Of a stretch of 64,000 nucleotides of DNA, positions 10,632-23,898 are shown one piece after another. How positions within the stretch are numbered: position 1 is the stretch's first letter; every line of letters begins with the position of its first letter. A model generated the notes under the pieces. That model saw only the letters and a program-made list of their open reading frames with translations. It made no database searches and was not told the DNA's origin. The position numbers were made by a program, and so were the translations under genes. Source of the DNA: Gaeumannomyces sp. JS-464 (taxonomy: Eukaryota; Ascomycota; Sordariomycetes; Magnaporthales; Magnaporthaceae). The stretch is from the NCBI GenBank assembly GCA_002197995.1, contig NGZR01000005.1, forward strand, positions 1,612,001 to 1,676,000. Reading direction: 5' to 3'.

Positions 10632-13600
10632 CGCGGACCACGAAAGGGGCCACTCTTGCAGCGGAGTGGCAGCACGCAGGGTGATGAAAAAAGCAAGTCA
10701 AGCGCCTTGCTAGGTAGAAATGGGGTGGTGTCGCGTGCGTCGCTCAATAGAGGGCGCGCGGGAAAAGAGCTGGCTGCGACCTTGCCCACCGCCGGACGCG
10801 ACGATGGGGGCAGTGGTCGGCAGCCTCAGTATATACCACAACGCGGGCAACGGCGACAGCGACGACGGCGTCGCACCAAAAAGAATCGCTGTGGCAGTGA
10901 AAATAACCCCTCCCCAGAAGCCAAAAGAAGAAACTCGTCGGCCGAGGAGGGAGGCGTCCCCAACGCAGAGGAAGCAAACTGTCGTCGTCGGTCAGCGTTT
11001 AGGTCCAGACTGCAGTTGGACTCTTGATGAGGTCAGCAGGCAGCACGGCTGGGGCGAGCGGTCGTCGCAGCACAGGTCGACAGGCGGCGGGCCTGGGGTC
11101 GCTGGGAAAAAAAAGAGGGGGCTAGCCGGATATTGATCCTTCAGTCCCCTGGAGAAGGCCTGCCCAGTTACGGAATGATACGGAAAAATTGTGGGAATTT
11201 CCTCTGGGGGAGGGAGAGATGGGAAAGGTGAGGAGGAAGAAAGAGGAGAGAGAAACCGGGTTCAAAATGGCTCCCTCGCAACCACAGCAAGGGTGGTGGA
11301 CGTGTGGGTGGGAACCAGCCGCAGCAGAGGAATATCGAAGCAGAAAGCTATCGCGAAAGCCCACACACACGAGGCCACCACCTAGCCGGAGACTTCCGAT
11401 TGCGCCCGCTCGACAAAATCGAGCACTAGCTTGCATGAAAGTGCACAAGCGCGTGCGGTAACGGTGGGAGAAGAAGAAGAAGAAAAAGGTTCGATTGACT
11501 ATCGGGAAGCAAGTGGCGTTGAGCTAGGGTGTGTTGTCTGTGTGGACCTTGCGCCCAAGAGCAAAACCGGCAGGGAAAAAAAACGTCCTGACATTTCGCG
11601 GCGCGACACCGAACACCCTGTCAGGCCGGGGTCAGCATCGCCTGCCAGCCTCCGTGGGGTCGCCCAGGCTGGGAGGTTGGGTGGGAACACCACATCACGC
11701 GCATGAGATAGAAAGATAAGTCTGTTGGTCTGCTGTTGTTCTTCCTTTTCAACCGGATTTTGATCCACTCCACCGCGATAAAAAGCAACGTAGTATGTTT
11801 GTTGGTTTTGTTCTAAACGCGGAGCATTTCTGATCAGATTAATAGCCCGCATGAGAAATTGAGCATCGGCTTGCGGGTGGTTCTGATCTTCCGGCGACCT
11901 CCCCAGCCGGCCAAGGCCTACTGCTACTGCAACCACCACCAGGTATTTTATCGCGCTGGCTCACTGGCTGATGTCAAGCGCGTGCCAACTGGCTCTAGCT
12001 GCTTGGTACCCCTCGCCTAAAGACGCCCGGCAACATGCATAGAAGCTACTCCAAATCAAGGACCGACAAGCGCACCAGAGGGGAACGAAGCGTCCAGTGG
12101 TGTCGCACCAGCCACGAAAACCCGCAGCAAGGGAGGCGTTTTTTCTTTTTCCCTCAGCCCTGACTCGCTGCCTGGGCTCCCCACGAATTCCGCTCGCCTC
12201 ACACTCGGCCATCGGCGAGCCGTGCGACAGATGGGGCCGTCAATCTGGAGAAGAAATAAAGGAGAGAAGACCCCAGTCGTCAGAGGGAGAAAATCCATGT
12301 CATGAGATCGACGGCTCCTCCGCGGTCTGCCTCCCGCTCGCGGGCAGGGCTGCTGTCATCAAACAGCGGTTCCACCGGCGAGATTGAGTCTATGCGATGG
12401 ATGGGGGCGGGCCGGGACAAACCGAGGGGAAGAAAAGAGAGCAGGGGCGATGGAAGAGAGAACAAAAAAAGCAAGAAAACCAGCAGCGCTGTTCTCGGCG
12501 CAGTCTGCCCGCAAGTCACACCAATGCAACCCCAATCCATCGCCCAGCAGGCTCCACAACTTCAGCCGCAATTTAGTGCACACCAGCCGTTTGTTGTAAT
12601 TCGTGCACGGCGAGTGGGCTAGCCTGCAGGCCATCGACATGTTTGCGTCAGCAGCACAGCGCTACTCCAGACACGTGCCCGCGCTACTGTGGACATCCTG
12701 ACCGCCTGCTCTGCGGCCAGCCATCGGCCGGACGCCCGGGGCCGACTGTCCGCCCGTGCCGCCAGTCGGCATTTTTCTCGGGTGTGTCTCTAAGTCGGAT
12801 TGCTGTATGAGGAGACATCGCTGTAAGCCTCACCTTGTTGCCATGTTGCGGATGGCCTCAATCAACGATTACACCGATCGAGACTGGTAGGTTCCTTGGC
12901 TCGCCCGACTCTGGACAGCATTGATAACCAGACATGGAAGCGAGTGCTACTCTGTAACTTGCGAGAGTGCTAGCGTAAGCCGGCTAGGAGGAGACTAGCG
13001 AAAGCATCTGTTATGAGAAACCCAAAAGAAACAAAATCCGATGAAGGATTTCGATACCATGCAATTCTTCCTGGTCTAGACCCTGGATCACGCTGCCGCG
13101 AGAACCACTCATCCTTCAAGAAAAGCAGCCGACGACGGCAATAGCCGCCTTCTTGGAGCAAAAGTCCTTGCGGCTATCGTTTATCATCAGACGGATTCCC
13201 ACTCGGCGGTAGCGTCGTCCAAAGCGAGGCTCTGCTTTGGACGAAAAGACCGAGCTGTCAGTTGACAATTAGCTCGCGCTTAGTGGCGTAAATAGGCGGT
13301 ACCTGCAGTGCGGCCCCCAGCGTCACACAGGGATCCAGAAGCCGGGAACCTTTGGTAGCATCAGCCCTAGCGAGGTTTGATTCACATCATCTGTTCGTGT
13401 GCGCTCCTTATCCCACATATTTCTCACCTTTATGACGGCAGGTACGCCTCGGACGCGATGCTAGATCACCTAACACAAGCCGTAGTCAGCCATGTAATCA
13501 TGGCGGAGGCGCTAGAGGTATAAGCTGGGCGCTGCGTACAGTCAACAGATCCAAGCATCGCCGAGGGGTCGAAATCCTCAGCTCGGGGCATCGTCACGAT

Positions 13601-15007
13601 GAGCGCGTAGCAGCAGCAGCACACAGCAGTCCCTGTGCCACGCAAGGCGCCCGCCCTCGTCGAAGCGAGCGATCCAGATTCCAATGCGTCAATAGCATAT
13701 TCCCCAATTCGGCATCATTGCCCAGGCATATCGCCGTTCTGGCCGACTCGGCACTTTTTGGCACCGCCAAATCCGTGCTCTCCTCCCACGTTCCATCACC
13801 ACATTTCCCACTAACACCCTGGGTTTTCTGGCTGGCAAGCTTCGCAGATGATTGAGCCTTGCCACGACAATCAGAAAGAGTCTAGATCGAGGATTGCTTA
13901 CTACCTACCTACATCCGTGGTAAATTTAGTTAGTTAGTTCTAGATCACCCGGCCGGGCCTTGCATCAGGAGACAGGGCTGCTGGCTGGCCTCGCTCCCAC
14001 ATCGGGAAGGCCGTATACCTCCCCGGAATCCCTCCATGTAAACGCCACCCCTCCAACCTCGGCGCTATATGATCTTCTCTTCTTGCGTCCGGGGGATCTC
14101 TCCCGTGCCGCGCCACAATCACAAAGGCTTATCCCGAATACAGTAAAAGCTCCTGACTGCGGGATGCAAGCCCTCACCACGTCTCCCCACGTGTACCCTG
14201 GCCTGGAATCCCTCCCGGCCTCCCGCCCAACTGCGCTACTGGTGCCCCTTTGCCATACCCCTCCCTCTTCTTCCTTCCCCCGAGAGTCGAGATCTCGATA
14301 GTGGGCATGGCGGCATCACAACATACCAACCCGTCCGAATCAGGCACTGCTCTAACGCCGCAGCCCTATGGAGTTTCCGCTTCCGGCCATCCAGGTCACG
14401 GTATCTAGGTGCTAGATCTGCATTTGTTTACGCAGAGTAGCGGCGGCGGATTCCCGCGAGGCACACTTTCGATTCCATTCCACGCGGCTGCATGGTTGCA
14501 ACGCCCAGGGCGGCAACGGCGACCTACCACGTTGCCTCTTGGCTGTTCTTGGTATCTAAAAAGGTAGGGCCTGTTACCTGTCGATCCGGAGGCGTGCTGG
14601 TGGTCCGTTGTCGGAGCCACGCCAGGGGAGGCGGGCAGGAGACGCGGCCGGGGCGAGACGGAAAAGGTGAGAAGTGATCAACTGTCTGGATGACATGGCA
14701 AATTCCGATGTCATTGCATGGTCACCAGTGTAAAGAAGGATTCTATCAAACACAGAGATGCCTCACAGCTCTAGTTAACCCTCTTGTAGTAGGTAGCTTG
14801 ACCACTATCCAATGATCTAAACTCACCAACAATAATATGATGTGGATGCCAATACCTCGCCTGGTAAGACCAGAGAACGAAAGACCAAGAGCAAATCCCA
14901 TGGGAATCATGACAGACACGCCTCGCTTCAAACATACCCAAAAAGACCCAAGCCCCCAAGATAAACGACAGTAAGCAAATCATATCCACTCCCCCTTGCT
15001 TCCAGGT
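10632..15007. other. Long gene-poor intergenic region
   Basis: About 4.4 kb with no supported gene. It includes the promoter side of the permease gene (to about 11.5 kb) and the 3' flank of the gene at 15008-17808. Short open frames (under 195 codons) occur on both strands but lack start context, introns or recognisable domains. A TACCTACCTAC tetranucleotide run lies near 13905. I saw no tRNA B-box, terminal repeats or transposase motif. It could hold a non-coding RNA or decayed element that cannot be read by eye. Confidence 0.5.
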
Positions 15008-17808
15008 TCACGCCCAAATGTCTAACGCCGCCTTTGACGAAAAGGTGTGCTTGGTCATATCCTCTTGGATCTGGGCCAGTCTGGCCCGTTGCTTCCGCCG
15101 CGCCTCTATGACCTCGTTCCAAGCCTGGACGAAGTTGATTTGGCCTGGAGTTTATAGTGCGTAGTTAGCATGACAACGCCCTCTTGATTTTCGTGGAGGC
15201 ATATTGGCAAAAGATGATGCAAACGTACTTGGAGAGCTTTCAAACTCGATCTCGAATGTTTTGTACAAGTCAAAAGTCAGTTCAACGTCCGGGTTGTATG
15301 GCTCGCCGGGTATGGACAAGCCGGCGGGTTCTGAGCCTGATTTCTTTTCGAGGCGTGCTAGAGGCAAAGGTTTAGATTTTTAGCCAATTAATCTTTGTAA
15401 ACAGGTGAGTCAAGCCACTTACCCCTTATTCCAGCAGGCCTTGAGCTCCGCCTGTCGAGAAAGCCGCCGCCGTATTTTCGAGGTTTTAGACTTGCAGAGG
15501 TGAGGCCTTTTGCCTCCATCTCTATATCGTCCGTAACTATGAGGGGTCATCTGTTAAACACTAGAATTTTTTCTCCGTGGTTCCCGGGTACGAGAAAAGC
15601 AATCTCGCCGGAGTGTTGTCATCCCATAAAGAAATGAGGGAGAGGAAAGCGTGAGATGGGGTGAGACTGAACTAGAGGGCGTCTTACTAAAAGAAGTAAT
15701 ATATTGCTCCGACCTGCTGAGAAAGATCATGAGCCTCGACGAGTTCGGGATCACCCTCTCCCTCAGCGGGCCCGACAGCGCCGTGCCGGCCGTGACGAAC
15801 GAGGCCACGTCCGACTGCGTCGCCCTGCGCGACCGGGGCTCGTGCCATATCTGCAGCCGCACGCTCGAGTACATCTCGATCGACCGGCTGTTCGCCTTTG
15901 CCAGCCTGATCCACTTGACGCTCGAGATGTCGAGCACCACCTGCTCGCCCGTCAGCTGGCTCTGGAACGCAAACAGGTCCTTGAGCGCCGGAACTGGTAC
16001 ATGGCAACGGGGCCGTTCGGCAGCACCTCGTACTGCTGCTGTTGTTGCTGCAGCGACTGTTGCCGCTGCCGCATCTCTAGGTCGCTATCGCCGTCCCGGA
16101 TCTGCACCGTGAGCGACCGCTGGTCGTACCCGTACAGGGGCACCAAGCGCGCCTTTGCCCCTTTCATCCACAGGGTTTCACTGTTGTTGCCCAGCTTGCA
16201 GTAGAACCTAAGGTCACGCGAGAGGCTATTACGAAACACCTTGAGGCGGCCGTCCTCAAAAGGGCCCGAGAGCGCATGCCCACTCCCGACAGCGCCGTCG
16301 TAGAGCACCTCCTCGCCCGGCAGCACGTTGTCGCGGTCCCGACTCCCGGTTGTGGAGCTGGTATCGGTGGCCGCGACGGTGGCCCGGGGCGACGAGGCTG
16401 CTGCCTCGCTTGACGACGGAGCCGACGACGAAGATTGCGGGGGGCCGGGGGAGTGCACTCGCACGAACACGGGCGTCTGGGTATCATAGGAATAGGTACG
16501 TCCGCGGTCAGAGTCCCCACCGGCGTCGGGCGTGGCAGCAATGGCAGTCGCGGCCGCGCTGCTACCGGCTATCGAAGGATGTGGAGACGAGCTGTCGGGA
16601 GGATGTGTTGGCGGTGTATGTACTATCGAATACTCCATCAACGAGGGCAGAGACTGGCTGCGCGACGACGGCGTTGCCCCTGCCTGCTTCTCCGAGGTCG
16701 GCTGGAAGCTGCCTGCGGCGAAGCCAGCACTGTGCTGTTGTCGGTGCTGCACGGCGGGCGGCGCGTCCTGAGCGTATGCTGGCGGCGAGAATGGGTCTAG
16801 GTTGGTGAACTCTGGGCCTACGATGTCGCTAGCGATAGACGCCCGGGAATGTGTATGGCTGGTGGTGCTCGCGCGGTGCAACAAGCTCGGGTGCCGCAGG
16901 CGCGGGTCGGAACCCGAGACGGAAGGGAGGCTGCCGAAAGCAGGCGACTCCTGGTAATCAGGGAACCCGTGGTAGGGACCCGGATGTGGGTGCGGGGAAT
17001 CGGCGGCATGGGTTTCTGGCGCACCAGAGTGCGTACATGTGCTGGCCGAGTCCGGCCTGAGTGCTAGCCTATCGGCGGACTGCGAGTCCGTCAGGGTCTC
17101 GGCGGCCTGCACGCCCCCGTCCGAGTGGAAATACAGCGCCGAGGCTCCGAACCCTTGCTCTCCGGGGCTGAGCGCTTCCACCATCGCGGCCGGGTTGCTG
17201 TCGGCGAGGGCGGGTTGTGCGTTCGAGTCCCTCCTGCTGGCGCTCCGCCCAACTCCCAGCGCACCAAGGCGCTGCGAAATCACCGAGCCAATCGATGACC
17301 TTGGGGACGATGCGAGCGGCGGGGAGGAGGTGGCGGCGGCGGCGGGTTGTATCGGGGATGCGGCGCTGGAACGTCGATCGGCTCGGGTGCGAGACAGTTG
17401 TGGAGGACGGGTATGTAATTGGAAGTGCGGCTGGGGCGGCTGCGTCTGCGAGCTGGTCGCTTGCGCGGTCGGCGGGGGCTTCGGCGGCGCTGTCGCGGGA
17501 ATGACGATTGGCACTGGGGCCTCGGGCGGCGGCGATGGGGGTTGTTGTTGTTTCTCGCGCTGTTGCGGCGGCAATTTCAGCGTCGACGACTGGGGTTTCT
17601 CGGGCGGAGAGACAGGGACAGGGTCGGCAAGGCGCTCGAAACGGAAGCGGCTGCCCGAGGACGTTATGAATATGCTGCTGTCGGCGAGCTGGGCGGTGGA
17701 CTCGACAGTGGCCATGTCAAAGGCGCCTCCAAAGAGCGACGAGAAGGGCTTGTCCTCCTCAATCTGGGGTAGCCTGCTGAGTGGTTGCGGTCGGTCTTGG
17801 GCGGACAT
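15008..17808 (-). CDS. Large uncharacterised fungal protein, disordered Pro/Ser-rich N-terminus and folded C-terminal half
   Basis: Family not recognised. Exons: 17808-15688, 15536-15423, 15357-15229 and 15144-15008, joined at GTAAGA/GTAAGT/GTACGT donors and TAG/CAG acceptors with phase kept throughout. The first about 430 residues are disordered and rich in Pro, Ser, Gln and His. A structured segment follows, with VLYDGAVGSGHALSGPF, LKVFRNSLSRDLRFYCKLG and MKGAKARLVPLYGY, which reads like a PH- or beta-barrel-like module, then a short Gln run. The C-terminus has VPALKDLFAFQSQLTGEQVV, EMYSSVRLQIWHEP, an acidic/aromatic stretch and a basic helix ending in SSKAALDIWA. One frameshift near 15990, where CAGTTCC stands in place of CAGGTTCC, splits the long frame; restoring it joins MYQ to VPALKDLF. 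A scaffold or cortical signalling role is conceivable but not shown. Confidence 0.72.
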
Positions 17809-20060
17809 GTCGAGTTACCCCGGGGATCGTCGGGGACCAAGTGTCAGCAGCATTTCATGGTCCCCAGCAGGCGCTTGGTGGTCGTGCGGTGTCGCGGCGG
17901 TGTGTTAGGGGTCTGGCTGGTGCGAGGTCTGCAGATGGGACGGGACGATGGCGATCAGAGGAGGGAGTATAGGCGGGCAGAGTATGGATGGCTGGCCAAG
18001 GCGGGCGGCAGGTGTGTTCCAGCGACCAGTTCCAGCGGCCTGGGAAGGGCAAGACAAGCAGCAAAAGGGTGGGGAGGCTGGGAAAAAGAGGCAGCAGCTA
18101 TGGCCGGGCAGCCAGGTGCATGTGCCTGGTTCAATTATATCAATCAATCTCACGGTCTGCAGCCTGCGAACGCCTGCCGTGGAAACAAATGGTGGGGTGT
18201 TGCATGGGGAGCTGGATGGACCCAGCCAGGGCACTTATCTGGGTGCTGCTTGCCCGACCAGCACCCGACCCCGGAAAAGGAGGATGGCTGATGCCCGCAC
18301 CCTCCTGGCGCCCCTGTAGCTAAGGTAATCCCCTCGACTTTCAACTCTTGGGAGCAGTCCTAGTGTGTTCCACCCACGCACACCGTCTTCCCGGCGTATT
18401 CATCAACGCACAAATTTCATCCTTCGGTTGACACCCAGATGCGTCCTTGCGGCCAGCCGGGAAAGGGCTGCGGGTGTCCACGGAAGGATCAGGCGCATGG
18501 AGCTGGGAATGAGGGGTGGTAGGGGATGGGTGGCCAGGGCACACTTGGCCGCCCGCACATTCGAGGTATGCACAAGCCACTGGCCGTCCAGGAGCCCTGT
18601 TATCGCCGCACGCCGGGCGATGCCCAGCAAGTGCCAATACAATAGACCAGCGTCGGTGTGGTGGCACTCCACGCTGACAAGGCCCTGCGAGAGGCCCAGA
18701 AAGGACGACGGGATACAGGGGGCACAGGAGGCAAGCGAGCGAACCGCTGCAAGTTGCCATCCATGTTCCTCCTCTCCAATTTCGTCCGACGACGGGATGG
18801 ACGTTCCATGCGGGCGTCGTTTGGAAAGGTTGAAATAAAGCCACGCAGAAACGCTTTGGCCAGTTCCGATGCCTCGGCTGCACCCAAGAGAAGAAGCTTT
18901 CAACGGCGCAGCTAAGCGGTCGCGTGACGAATTACTCTGTTCTTGCTTGCTGCAACTCAGCCCCAAAGTCGTACTGTGCAGGAGCCCGGACCAGTCGGTA
19001 GCGAGTACCATCGCCTCCCTTATACAGCCTGGTCCACGAAGGTACTGTAACTCATTTAAGGCCGCTTACCAGTGCCCAGCTGAGCACTACAGAACGGTTC
19101 TTGGTTGTATGTTCCGGGATCCGAAATCCGAATCTGGGAACACTTCAAGCAAAAACGCGACGAGGACTGACAGTGGATTATGCACCCTCAAATAGCCAAT
19201 AGTATTCCACTATTACCAACTAAGAACCCCCATGTCTACCAGCTGTCATATAAGCGGCGAATCCCCACAGGGAGACACAGTGGCGCATCCACGAATGGAG
19301 TGCCTGGTTCTTCGGGTTGTGGACTCGTGTTCAGCCTGCCCGCGCCTGTCGGTGTACACCCTTGCAGTCGGTACCGACTGTATCACACCTGATCTGTGCT
19401 GGTTGCGATACCCGATGGGCTGTGCAAGCAGGAAGGGGGCCCGACACCACGTACACGCCCTGTATTTATATACTAGAAATACATATAGTAATCGGCCTGA
19501 CACCGAATGTCTTTCCCCCTCGCCGTGATCTTAAAAAAAAAAAAAAAAAAACACAGCGACATGCCTCGCCGCCACTACTTCTCGCCTGTTTGGCTAAGCT
19601 CCAGTCCAAGCCACATTTCTCTACATATCGGGACATCACAGCACATATGGGCCAAGTACGCCCAGTGAATAAATAAAACCAGTAAGAGGTTCGACAGACT
19701 GCCATCTCCAAACGCCAGAAAAGAATACCGAAAGAAAAGAAACCTAAAATATGCCACGCCCGTTTTGTTCCGTGAGCTGTTTGGTCGGGTATGAAGCCCA
19801 ACGCCGGTGTACATGGGTGTACATGCCCTCCTTCCTCGCCCCCCAAACGCCATACCTGACCCTCCGCTCATGTGAGGGCCAGAAGGTACAAAAGGACCAG
19901 AAGCGTCAAAATATCATGCTTTCGTTAGGGCATGAAGACTAAACGCCAAAGAGACGACAGAAAAAGTTGCTACGCCAAAGATGAAAGAAATAGAAAAAAA
20001 CCGAAGAAAAAAAAAGGAAGAAAAAAAACACGAGGACTGCAGCCGCGTCAGGCGCGGATC
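17809..20060. other. Intergenic region upstream of the 15008-17808 gene
   Basis: About 2.2 kb holding the promoter and probable 5' UTR of the gene ending at 15008 and the 3' flank of the NC2alpha gene. A 19-nt poly-A run sits at 19533-19551 and a purine-rich stretch at 19980-20035. Several overlapping frames of 100-200 codons at 18340-19010 are mutually contradictory across both strands and show no domains, so no gene is called. Confidence 0.5.
19533..19551 (+). repeat. Poly-A homopolymer, 19 nt
   Basis: Uninterrupted A run directly visible in intergenic sequence, flanked by no target-site duplication that I can see. A retroposon tail is possible but there is no evidence for an attached element. 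Confidence 0.9.
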
Positions 20061-21191
20061 TCAGGCCGTCTTCTTTTTCCTTCCGCCCCGCCCTTTCTTT
20101 TTGACCTCGACTGGTTGCTCCTCGTCGCTCGAACTCTCGGCCTTGGCCCGTCCAGCCTTGGCCTTGTCCTCGGTCTCGGAAACTCTGCCGACGATCTCGC
20201 GCAGAAAGTCCCACTGGTCGTCCGACTCGACGACCTGCTTGAGGTGCTGTGCAGTCACCCTCTTTGCGCCCTTGTCCTTGGCGATATCGTGGCTCTTAGA
20301 CACCAAGGCGACCATGAACAGCTCCAGCGCCTTGCCCACGGCGATTGGCGTCTGCTGGGCGACCTTGCCCACCTCCTCGTCTGCCTGCATGATCCGCTTG
20401 ATCCTGGCAGTTGGGAATTTGGTCTTGACTGGTGAGGGGTCGATGGGCGGCGGCTGCACGGCCGCCGCGGTGGACCGTCTTGGCGGCATCTTTGTTTGGT
20501 CCTTGCGTGCTGAGCGAGAATAGTCCTCCTCCGATTTGATGTGGGGTGGAGGCTCCAGGCGGTACGAGTGGCTGGTGGAGATGGGGCCACCAGGCTGCGT
20601 AAAATTTTGCTGTGGCGCGACGTAGGTTGGGGATGTTTGGGGAGACTCAAGTTGATAAAGCTGCTGCTGCGGCTGACTTGTGCCGTATGACGAATGAAAT
20701 TGTGTTTGGGCCGGTGACGCGACGTGCGTCGCGTTGAAGTTCAGCGGCGCAGGCTGGAGGGGCACGCGTGGTGGCTGTGGTGACTGTGGCGAGTGAAGGT
20801 TGAGGTGCGCGTGAGTTTGCTGCGGGTGCGGCGTGTGATGATGTGCAGAATAAGGAGGTCTGGTTGGGGGCGACACTGGCGACTTGGGTGAATAGGCGGG
20901 CTGGTGATGCGTGTCCAGGTGCGACGGCAAGTGATGCGGTGGGAATTGCGCTCCAATGTACTCGCGCTGCTGATGGTGCTGCGGCGGCTGCTGGTATTGC
21001 TGCTGCTGATAGTGTGCGTGCGCCTGGTGGATGGTTGGGGTGGGGCTGACGGGCAGCGAAAAGCCAGACGGGGCGCTGGGTGCAAGCGGTCTTGTGCTGC
21101 CGATCTGGGTGGCCGTGGTACTTGTAGTTTGGGTGGATGCCGAGCCGCTGTAAAACGAGCTTAGATCCGGGCTTGCGGGTGCAGAAGACAT
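20061..21191 (-). CDS. BUR6: Negative cofactor 2 alpha subunit (Bur6/DRAP1-like), histone fold
   Basis: Subunit of NC2, which pairs with NC2beta (Ncb2/Dr1) to bind TBP on promoter DNA and regulate RNA polymerase II preinitiation. The single uninterrupted frame encodes 376 residues. Residues about 253-335 form the CBF/NF-Y-type histone fold: [39 protein letters not shown], and [15 protein letters not shown]. The C-terminus is acidic then strongly basic ([11 protein letters not shown]), a likely nuclear signal. The N-terminal 234 residues are a Pro/Gln/His/Ser-rich disordered extension absent from yeast Bur6 (about 140 residues). An internal ATG at 20489 (MPPRRSTAA) starts exactly before the conserved part, so a shorter product is possible. 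No frameshift is seen here. Confidence 0.85.
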   Translation of the reverse strand: MSSAPASPDLSSFYSGSASTQTTSTTATQIGSTRPLAPSAPSGFSLPVSPTPTIHQAHAHYQQQQYQQPPQHHQQREYIGAQFPPHHLPSHLDTHHQPAYSPKSPVSPPTRPPYSAHHHTPHPQQTHAHLNLHSPQSPQPPRVPLQPAPLNFNATHVASPAQTQFHSSYGTSQPQQQLYQLESPQTSPTYVAPQQNFTQPGGPISTSHSYRLEPPPHIKSEEDYSRSARKDQTKMPPRRSTAAAVQPPPIDPSPVKTKFPTARIKRIMQADEEVGKVAQQTPIAVGKALELFMVALVSKSHDIAKDKGAKRVTAQHLKQVVESDDQWDFLREIVGRVSETEDKAKAGRAKAESSSDEEQPVEVKKKGRGGRKKKTA

Positions 21192-23898
21192 GGCTGGGGG
21201 CTGGGTTGGCGGGCGGTGGCCGGAATATAACAAATCGAACCCAAGAATTAACCGGGGGTTTTTCTGTGTGGCTTTATCTGATTCCTGGCGGGGGGCTCGA
21301 GTCGTTAAAAAGCTCGCACGCTTTCCCGTGTGCTTGGTCCACAGCTGAGGGAGCCAGGGGGACCAAAAAGCGTGTGGTGCAGATGGTAGGGGCGTGGAGG
21401 TGGGAGGGGCCCCGCTGTCGTCGAATCACAGATGCGCCGTGGGCGACAAACTGCTGGACTTGGCACCAATCAAGCCGAATCAGTGCAGCGCGCTGCACAA
21501 GGTCGCCAGGACAGGGTCCGTCAGGCGTCTGCGGGGCGGAACTTTCGCTGTGTCTGTCTCTTGAGGGCTGCAAGGTCGCGGGCTCCCGTGAACTTCTTTA
21601 TTCGGCTGGGCTGTTTTTGTGATGGATCATTTACCCAGCAATAGGGAGAGCGGTCTGCTGCTACCCCTTGGGGTGGGCACCAAAGTTGCGGTGGCTCGCG
21701 GGTGCCTTATGCGAATTGATGGGTGGAATGAGGGCTGCAACAGGTTAAAACCGCAACGTGCAACCAAAAGTGGAGAGCGGTCGACCTTTATGTATGCCCG
21801 AGCTTGGAATTCGGGGGGACCAAAGTCAATACAAAAGCGACGGCGCATGGAATGGAACACAATCCTGGCGGCAGCACCTGCACCTTTGCCAGGCACTGGC
21901 GGCGCTGACGCCTGTCTGCCCGGACTGGGCGGCGAGCAGCTACAGTGAGCAGTGGGTGCAAGTGCAGGCCGGTGCAACCCGATCCCAAAGAAGCTTCCAG
22001 CCTACAGCGCTCGGAGCAGGCGCAGAGCGTACGACCCAGGACTGGCGAAAGAGGGTGGAGGGGAGGGGTTGACTGACGAGAAATGGCGAAAAATCGCGGT
22101 ATGTAAATGACTGGGTTGATAGCACTTATACAGGCTTTTGCCGTCTCTTTCACCCCTCTCTCGTCTAAAATGAGACAAGAAAAAAGCAAAAGCACAGCCT
22201 TGTGGACAATCGATTATCAGTCATACAGCAAGGAGCTACGCAACCACTCTGCTGCCGGTCCACTAGTTGGTGAGGGTGTCCGCCCAGGCTGCACTGGGAC
22301 GGCAGCTTCCAAACCAATTGATGGGATGGATGGGGGGCGGGCTAAGCAGGCGGATATGCAGGTCTGACCGAATGCTGATGGCTGATGCCTCCAGGCTCGG
22401 CTCCGGCTGTAGTTCCTGCAAGCCAGCCTCTCCTGCAGTTTGATGCCTGTCAGGCACCTGCGCGCGAGCACACCTCGGGCTGCAAAACAAACCCTTTGCA
22501 AGAGCTTGGGATTGCACGTTGTGGTGTGGAAGCAGTTGACTCGAGGCTCAAATCGAGGACAGCAAACCCCACACCATCAAGCTCAATAGCGGCTTTCCCT
22601 GTTTTGGATGGACCACCACAAAGGGGGTCCAGAAACGGCGTGCCGAGTACCGGGAGGCGCGCAAGGATGCAGGACACCTGCGGGGGGTGAGGATTGAGAG
22701 GAAGTCTAATCAAGCGAATGCCAGGACTTTATAAGGGGAAACCAAAAGGCACTGAAAGTCAAATAATGGAGGGCGGCCAGCGGAATGGCCTGTTCAATGT
22801 CAGGCGTGCTGCTGGAATGGGTCGCTTTGGGCCACAGGAAGCTTGCCCGAAGCGAACAGACGAGGGATGGGAGATGCTGCGGTGACGTGCGCCGGGGGAG
22901 CTCAAAAAAAGAATCAAATGGGCCGCGACCCTGACGCGCGAGCCTGGTGGGAAATTTAGCCCGTTTATATGCGCCAACGCGGTCATCAACCATCGAGCCA
23001 GATCAACCCCGTCGCTCTGTTTCCTGATTGGGCGTGGGATCTGATCCCGCCTGTCTGGGAGGAAAGCACGACCATCTGGAGTGGGGCTGGTTGCTTCGCC
23101 GCCCTTTTTCTCTTTTCAGAAGTGGAGCTCGACCTCGCCCGCCGCCTGCAGATGCACCGATCATCATCAATCGCATCCTCTTCGACAATCGCCTCGTCCG
23201 GCTCGGCTCTATCTGGTATTGTCCGCAAGGCTCGAAAGTCTCGTTTGAAACGACGAATTCCCTTTTTGCCAATATCGCCGTTCTCTGCCCTAGTTCCAGG
23301 ATTCTCGAAAAAGTGCTGGCTGTGGCGTTTCCAGGTGGCCCAGGCCCAGCTCCAATCTGGCGCGTGTCTCGACCTCAACGCGTTCATTTCGCATTTGAGA
23401 TTCTTGATGCAGTTTTTTCCGCCGATGCCTTCCTCGGGTACTCGCGCAAAGCCTTCGCACTCACGCCCGACTCGCACGGATTCATGCACTAGAATGGCGC
23501 ATGTCTGAGTCTTGCGGCACAGCCTCCCTCGCCACTGTCTCCAAGGCGTTCATTTTGCTCATTTTCTTTCTCTTTTATCCTCTTATTTTCTCCCCCTCCT
23601 GCGGCCGCAGACCCTTAGCAGGATGCCCATACCATAAAGACACGAATGATGATATATGAGACCAGAGACATGAACAAGCGGCACTTTGGAAGCCGAGTGA
23701 AGGGCGGTTCTTGAACCATCTTCGCTAAGGTTCCCTCTGCGCCGTCACGTCGATGATGGTGAATTACTTGATCTAATCTGACGTGCCCATCACCCAACTC
23801 CCTCATATCACACTATCCTACCACCTACCACCTTGCCTCCTCCCTCGCCTTCGTTCTCCTAAGCCTCGTATAGAATACTCCCTTGTCATGTGCGAGAA
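21192..23898. other. Intergenic region upstream of NC2alpha
   Basis: About 2.7 kb with the NC2alpha promoter and the 3' flank of the alpha/beta hydrolase gene. At 22969-23508 three overlapping frames of about 90-180 codons are open on opposite strands. None has a domain, and their coexistence points to base composition rather than coding. A pyrimidine-rich stretch lies at 23555-23600. No RNA gene seen. Confidence 0.5.

Noticed and set aside
15008..15551. Separate small gene of about 115 residues
   Set aside because: A GTAAGA donor at 15687 and a TAG acceptor before 15536 join it in frame to the large upstream exon, so it is the C-terminus of that gene.
22969..23508. Possible small gene with open frames on both strands
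   Set aside because: Three overlapping frames are open at once, none with motifs, start context or introns; best explained by composition.
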